Shown here in pieces: positions 58,401 through 64,000 of a stretch of DNA of 64,000 nucleotides. Under the pieces are notes generated by a model. It worked only from the letters and a program-made list of their open reading frames with translations, ran no database searches and had not been told where the DNA came from. Origin of the DNA: Periplaneta americana (Eukaryota > Arthropoda > Insecta > Blattodea > Blattidae); assembly GCF_040183065.1 (NCBI RefSeq), contig NC_091120.1:73448708-73512707 (forward strand), written 5' to 3'. The position numbers and the translations under genes were made by a program. Position 1 is the first letter of the stretch. The number at the start of each line of letters is the position of its first letter.

Positions 58401-61266
58401 TAAGCGGGAAAATTGTTATATGCGGGAATTTTTATTTAACATACGTTTTCAACATACAACACATAATGAAAATGGTAGTATAGGTATTCATGTTATTATT
58501 TCCAGTCCATGCGCATGTCATTCTCAATGTGGCAGAGATTACGAAATGAATCATCCTCCAGCACAGCTGACTTCGTTGGCAGAGACAGCAGTAACAGAAT
58601 TTCACATTTATCCGGCGCTGAAAACATCTTTCTTTTCATTGCTGGCACCATAATGAAAGAAAAGCAGACAAACAAACAAAACCACTATGAACACAAACAG
58701 GTAGACTGGACTAATAAGCTGGCACCTAACAGTGGAATGCTGACGTCACTACTCTTGACACTACTACATTTACCAGACGTCCAGAAAATTCTGGACATGC
58801 CTTACATTTTAACCTTCTGTCCGGTGTCCGGTGGGAATTTCAGAGAAATCTTGAATGTCCTACACTTTGAGAAACAAGCATTCATCAGTTTTAAAATGGA
58901 TTAATGACTTGGGAAAGAAAGGAATATTAGCCCCAACTCACCACTGCAACATGGCTGTCATCAAAAATCATAGTCATTCTTCCTTATACTGTGGTCATTC
59001 AGTAATCTTTGTCATATGGCAGTGGACACCAATACAAACACTACATTGGTTCATTGTTTTCTGGCTGTCTCAGACTGCTGAAGCACGAAACTTGTGAATA
59101 GTGGTTCAGTTGTAACAAGTGCGTCAAGATGTCGAAAATGTAAATTCATTGATGCATTAGTAAAATAGTATACATGTTCACAGCAAAGAGAAATGAACAC
59201 GAAACATAGTATCTTATTTGTCCTCCAGCAACATAATTAGGCCTATGATCTTATTATGAAGCTTATCTCTAAATTATGTTTATGTTTTGGTGTTAATCGA
59301 GCCACATGGGCTGCCGCATTACCCACACGCACAGACACAGAGGGAGGAAGGGAGAGAGAGAGAGAGAAAACCTTTAATTATACATTTATAACACTGACAC
59401 CTTCTCTTAACTCTTACCTGTGAGTGTAGCAATATCAACAGTCAACTGGGGATTAAATTCCTGGGCATAGCAAAGAGCATCTGCTAGTATCAATCTTCCC
59501 TCAGCATCAGTGTTGTCGACGATGATGGATTTGCCATTCATAGCATGCACAACATCCCCAGGCTTCGTGGCAGATCCACTTGGCAAATTCTCTGTTAGAG
59601 GTATCAGTCCTAATAAAAGACAGGAATGGGGAAAAATTAAGATTTCACCAATTTTTTCATTCCCACTCACCCTCCATGTAAAAACAACTTACGGTACTGA
59701 GAAGTCCACCATTGTGGAGTAACGGTTAGCATATGTCTGACCATGAAACGAGCAGGACTGGGTTCAAATCCTGGTTGGAGTTTTTTCCGAGGTTTTCGCT
59801 CAACCAATTGCAGCAGAATTGCTGGATAACTTTCAGCATTGGGCCTTGGATTTATTTTGCCATCATTAATTAAAATGTCATTATTATCATTACCATAGCC
59901 TGGGTTAAGTTCATGGAGGAGTATGTTGTATACATACATTAGTGCATCTGTTCAGTGACAAACTCATTCACATAACAGGAATGGTAAGCACAATAAGCCT
60001 CAGGCTGCAATGCAAGCCTTTGGGCCCTTCCTCCATAGAAAAGTACTGAGAACACACACAAGGTTGTCTGCAGTTAAATGCAGTTATTCAAAAATAAATA
60101 GTTTTAACACTTAAAAATTTGTTAGCTTTGCTTTCCTTTTAAATGAAACTTGTGTATCGGTAATATTCTGATTTGATGCGTCCCGCTAACATAATCACGT
60201 TAATTTTCATTATCATGCTTTGCAGTTTTAACTTGTCACAAATGAATTAATTTCTTTGATGAAAGTAATGAATGACTATTATTGATATCAGATCTCAGTG
60301 GTCATTTCTGATATTTATAATCTTTTCAGCTTGGAACATTTAGTGTGTTCATGTTTCTGATCTGTATAATAAATCTGGTATGAACAGTTTTTGTAAAATT
60401 TAAAAAACGTTTGCTCTGACTTTCTTCAGAAGAGTTCTTATGGTCGTGTTTAGCAATTTTTAACATTTGATTTACTTTAAAAATCTTTAGGGAAAACGTG
60501 AGTAAAACTGCATCCTATGTAAAATGTCATTTATTACAATTTTTCTTTTGAGGGAATTTATCCCCACGAAAGTCAAGACCTTAGTTTCTTCGAATCCTGC
60601 TTGGGTTTTTTCCCCTGCATTTTCAACTGTAAGGTGAATGTCAGGTAATTCAAACCAAATCTTCAGTCTCATCTCGCTATTAGCAATTCCACCAATGCTA
60701 GACAATGTTAAAGTTCATACAGAGTTGTTAAATAAACGATAAAACACTATAGACAAATTTATAAATAAATGGGCACAAACTCTGTACAATAATCGTGTGT
60801 GACAAAGAGTATGTAAGCCTATGTGAATATGTATGTATGAGTACTCTCTAATTCTATGTATGTAAACAAATTTTGGTCACATTTCGTACACACATAATGA
60901 TATAGGATACCTCTGTGCCAATGGAACCTTAAATCTAAAAATGTGAAAAAATATTTCGTTTTCATCTTTTCTTTTTAGCATATTCAATTATGAAAATCAG
61001 GTTGTTAATTTTTTCAGATTGCTTTAATAATTAATCTAAATTTAATTTCTGTCTAGGTTGTTATATATTTTTACAGTGTTCCCTCTATTTCATATTGGTC
61101 TTTGTTTGCCATAACTCACCTATAAGATTAACTTTGAGTTTGAGGCGAGCAGCAGCATAAATAGCTGCCACAACACAAGCTCCTCCTCCCATGTCAGCCC
61201 TCATCTCATCCATTTTAGCTGGTGGTTTCAAGCTAATGCCACCACTGTCGAAAGTTACACCTTTAC
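55500..61266 (-). CDS. LAP3: Cytosol (leucine) aminopeptidase, peptidase family M17, 3' half (five exons)
   Basis: Exons in gene order on the minus strand: 61266-61120, 59609-59418, 57552-57403, 55859-55783, 55658-55500 (stop). Together they encode about 241 aa, the C-terminal catalytic domain; the N-terminal half lies beyond 64000. M17 enzymes are hexameric, two-metal exopeptidases that remove N-terminal residues such as Leu. The visible metal and active-site motifs are complete: [10 protein letters not shown] (Lys, Asp), MRADMGGG (Asp) and [10 protein letters not shown] (Asp, Glu, catalytic Arg). Also seen are [50 protein letters not shown] and [13 protein letters not shown]. The first three exons begin and end in phase 1 and all junctions are GT-AG. 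It converges with SLU7. The final EEGSKSC is lineage-specific. Confidence 0.96.
56124..56377 (-). mobile_element. tRNA-derived SINE with 13 bp target duplication (LAP3 intron)
   Basis: Minus strand: tRNA head with box B GGATCGAATCC, GAGCGAGTTACCTGATTG, TTTTTTCCGGAGTTTTTCC, AGCAAATGCTGGGTAACTA, then GTTGATAGAGCGTCGTAAAA. CTTTTTAGTTTAT lies on both sides (56111-56123 and 56378-56390). A nearly complete, fairly young copy. Confidence 0.9.
56760..57060 (+). pseudogene. Decayed LINE reverse-transcriptase fragment (LAP3 intron)
   Basis: One frame gives [19 protein letters not shown], then, past stops, [18 protein letters not shown] and [12 protein letters not shown]; a neighbouring frame gives [15 protein letters not shown], then [12 protein letters not shown]. 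These align with RT motifs I-III of insect LINEs (PISLTSCL.K..E, QFGFR, FIDFEKAFD.V). Several stops and at least one frameshift. Confidence 0.7.
57730..58175 (-). repeat. SINE-like tRNA-derived repeat (LAP3 intron)
   Basis: Minus strand: box-A-like GTGGGCTAGCAAAGTGG and box B GTTCGATCCC, then a body of about 400 bp ending at a CTTT run on the plus strand (57744-57763). ORFs across it are not conserved proteins. Confidence 0.5.
58352..59100. mobile_element. Possible pogo/Tigger-like relic, one end only
   Basis: CAGTAAAATCTCAATATAAC followed by GCTATAAGCGGG and GTTATATGCGGG resembles Tigger-type ends. I could not place the opposite end or a transposase, so the right limit is arbitrary. Confidence 0.35.
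59705..59900 (+). mobile_element. tRNA-derived SINE (LAP3 intron)
   Basis: Box A GTGGAGTAACGGTTAGCA and box B GGTTCAAATCC are followed by the shared body GTTTTTTCCGAGGTTTTCGC and GCTGGATAACTTTCAGC. More diverged than the copy at 56124. Confidence 0.7.
60560..60735 (+). repeat. SINE body, tRNA head mostly lost (LAP3 intron)
   Basis: TTCGAATCCTGCTTGGG, CAACTGTAAGGTGAATGTC, AGTCTCATCTCGCTA and CCACCAATGCTAGACAA follow the order of the main SINE family here. Confidence 0.55.
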
Positions 61267-61387
61267 CTATATGGAGAATATGAAACACAGAGCACAAGAA
61301 CTCGTGTATTATTTTGAACATGATTAACATATGAATTTGAGTTTGTAAATAATAAATGAAAGATTCAACATTTATAAAAAATATATA

Positions 61388-62271
61388 CAGTCAACTCTGG
61401 ATATAGTGAACCTTAAAAATTGAAGTTACAAGAGTTGTATCATGAAAAATTCTTATTTGAAGTCAGACGTTGAAAGAATGTGTTGAAAACAACATTTTAA
61501 GTTTCTTACTCCTTTAGTCAAAGGACAAAGGTAGGATTAGTGATTCCTAGACAATGAGCTGTACTGTAAATCCAGGCAACATGTGACATTTTTGCCTCAC
61601 TCCACTGTCGAAGGGTTGCCATTCTGTTCTCAGGCACACTACTGTACTGTTATTTCTAATCCTCCACTGTCAAAGTATTGCCTTTGTTCTCAGAAAAATT
61701 TACATTATGATGGATAGCATTGAAATAACGGAAAATGAAACTCCTTTTATTAAAAGGGGATGAACATTATGTCCAGAGCGTAAATTTAAGTAAGATTCTG
61801 ATGGCTTTCAAACTCCATCAATCCCCTCTCAGTTTCCATTAAGTGACCTGGGAAATTCCAAGGCAGAGTATGCAGTTATACCATAACAGCATTTGTCATT
61901 TCTACCTGATCAGCTTGTTTCTAGTGTTCGAACAGTGAATGTAGGTCTACTGTATAAAAATGTCGAAGCGTAAAGTGTTTTCTTTTGAAGATAAGGCGAA
62001 TATTATAAGTGACAATGAACGTGGTCTTTCGCAAGTGGATGTGGGTCGACAGCACAGTTTAAGTAAATCAATTACGAGTAACAGTATACAATGTAATCCA
62101 TTCCACAAAAATGAAATATTTTAATTACTGTATAGTATTTTATTTTCTTGTTCACAATTTCATTCATTCGTCATTTAAGGTTAGGGAGAGTCACTTCGGA
62201 TTTAGTGAACCTCGGATATAGTGAACGAAATATGCAAGTCTGCAGAGGTTCACTATACCCAGAGTTGACTG
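61388..62271 (+). mobile_element. Pogo/Tigger-like deletion derivative keeping the N-terminal HTH
   Basis: The ends CAGTCAACTCTGGATATAGT and (right, inward) CAGTCAACTCTGGGTATAGT are both flanked by TA (61386-61387 and 62272-62273). Inside, 61960-62124 encodes MSKRKVFSFEDKANIISDNE, RGLSQVDVGRQHSLSKS and a stop after 54 residues: the CENP-B/psq-type DNA-binding helix region without the DDE domain. It lies in the intron just upstream of the LAP3 catalytic exon. Confidence 0.8.
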
Positions 62272-62273
62272 TA

Positions 62274-64000
62274 TTACTTAACAGCCTTCATTAAAAATAT
62301 GACCGCGAAAATTAAAAGTACCTAATGTGAAAGCAACATACATTTTGAATCTATATAAAGATTATAATTTATGAACTGTTCCATTACAGAAAGGAAAGAA
62401 AGAGGATATTGTACTCCAAAATAAAAACGTTTCTTTTCCTGCTATTAATGGAAACTAAATGTAAAGTGTAACGCTTATATTTTCGTGTATTTCACTTTTT
62501 TTGCTCCTAGTGATAAATTCAATTTCCTTCGTTTTAATCCTTTAATGTTTTCAAAATAACCATAGTTATTAAATTAGTTATAATAATAAAGACATCCCTA
62601 CCATCATAGCACAGACATCCCACAGACCAAATGTACAAGATCATAAGCATCAGTAAGACCTCTGACAAAGAAGCACAACAGCTTCAAAATGGCCATTGAC
62701 ACATTTAAGGTACAGTACATTACCTATTTTTTTTCTAACAGGCTTACTTTAACACTCTGAGATGTTAAAGTTGTTATCATATTTTATATCAAATGAAGGA
62801 CGCAAGCTTAATTTTTCTTCTGTTTTTATATCCGTACCATGGTTCAAAATGGGTGGGTGTCCATTTTTGCCATTTTCTGATTTTTACACATTTGACACAT
62901 AAAAATTACAGCTTTATCAGCTCTCTAATGGCAGTAGTCCAGTTCCTAATCCTTCTCGAGAAACACAGTTCTGCATGAGCTTATGTCCATTATATGGTTG
63001 AAGCACATATGACACAAATGGACTCCAGCCCTAATATCTTACTACCTTATGGACTCCCGCCTATTTATGATATAAATTTGTGGACTCCGTCTCTTGTGAT
63101 CTAATATTTTGGTATTAATATAACATGCCCTCAACAATAGCTCAAACTTACGTTAGTTCAGCCGCTAACAATGGAATTCTCTTATATTTAATTTCTTTCA
63201 ATGCAGAAGTGTGTCATATTCCATTCAGAACAAAAGTGCAACCAACTGAGAACCCATTATCATCAATGTCTTCAGAAATTAGTGCTGGGAAGGAGAAAAT
63301 CATATCTGAGAACAGAATAGGCGAACATTTTCGTAATGAGTCCAACTATGAAGATTTTAAAGATTACTATTTGTTTGATGATGATAATATAGAGGACCAG
63401 AATAAGAGCCAAGTGATTCCACATCATTTGCTGACGATGGTAGTAATGGTTTGCTGATTCCTTTGGAAGACAAAACTAGAAAGACAACTGTCAGAAAGAG
63501 GAAAAAAGTCCACAAATATTGATGAAGAGGGAATGTTGTAAAGGAAAGAGATTTCAAGATGTTCACGAATCGTCCATGAATTATTTTGGAATATAATGCC
63601 CGTAGCCTCATATATCTCACTCTGAAAATTCGTCCGTCATTGGAAACCATCAATCACAAGTATCTTTTATGTCGCATTTGGAAGCTGATTCAGTCTATGC
63701 CATGAAATGGAAACTCAAGATTTTAATGATTTCACGTTCCTGATAAAAGTCATGTAAATCATCCTTTGCCTTAAGGAAAAAGAATGTTAATGGTGGAGCT
63801 ATTCTTCTCACAGAGGTAGTGTATCTGCAAGTTGAAAAACAAGATCTTGGAATGCTGAAGTTCGAAACTGACTGAGGAGAATTTCAAAATAGCTGATCTT
63901 CGTAGGTCCCCTAGGAAGATATTTGTTTTAACCAGAATGCCTTCCTTAAGTGAGAGACGACTTGAGAGCAATAAGATGTATGAAGTACAAGGACCTTATG
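62274..64000. other. LAP3 intron or flank, nothing firmly identified
   Basis: An open frame at 63125-63457 (plus) encodes an acidic 110 aa peptide (DFKDYYLFDDDNIEDQNKS), followed in other frames by basic RKRKKVHK. It could be a relic of an unrecognised mobile-element protein, but I cannot name it. No upstream LAP3 exon was found. Confidence 0.35.

Noticed and set aside
63125-63457. 110 aa acidic frame as an upstream LAP3 exon
   Set aside because: Wrong strand for LAP3 and no resemblance to the M17 N-terminal domain.

Overview
This is a 64 kb piece of an AT-rich animal nuclear genome, almost certainly an insect. The LINE, SINE and DNA-transposon relics resemble those I associate with cockroaches and termites, but that placement is inference from memory, not a search. 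There are long introns, GT-AG splice sites, AATAAA signals and dense nested transposons. I see no operons, CRISPR arrays, rRNA genes or convincing functional tRNA genes; every tRNA-like sequence lies in a retroposon or palindromic repeat.

Left part (1-10 kb): an apparently perfect 1,790 bp direct repeat (1-1790 and 8139-9928) brackets a nearly whole CR1/L2-type non-LTR retrotransposon. That LINE has two open reading frames (PHD plus SGNH-esterase ORF1; endonuclease plus reverse transcriptase ORF2), tandem 5' UTR monomers and a repeat-rich 3' UTR carrying a SINE. Each copy of the direct repeat holds two abutting TA-flanked MITEs and a purine-rich tract.

Middle part (10-33 kb): mostly transposon relics. 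They include a 2 kb hAT element of the ZMYM1-like kind, a hAT-like MITE with an 8 bp target duplication, a mariner relic, pogo-like MITEs, LINE tails and SINEs. One open frame stands out: 26629-27546 encodes a Merlin (ISXO2/IS1595-like) transposase-derived protein of 305 aa. It has no stops, lies between good splice sites, and two of its three expected catalytic acids are changed. This is the best candidate for a domesticated, undescribed host gene. Two further coding-exon candidates (28542-28596 and 31610-31756, the second followed by AATAAA) may be the ends of a small unrecognised host gene.

Right part (33-64 kb): two clear host genes converge. SLU7 (pre-mRNA splicing factor) is on the plus strand with ten coding exons, 583 codons, 33581-45558. 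Cytosol aminopeptidase (LAP3, peptidase family M17) is on the minus strand; its last five exons cover the catalytic core, 55500-61266, and its 5' exons lie beyond the window. Introns and the intergenic gap carry nested elements, including three loci of a palindromic repeat with tRNA-like sequences at its inverted ends.

The two housekeeping genes do not obviously work together; the rest is best read as a record of transposon insertion, with the Merlin-derived frame as the main exception.
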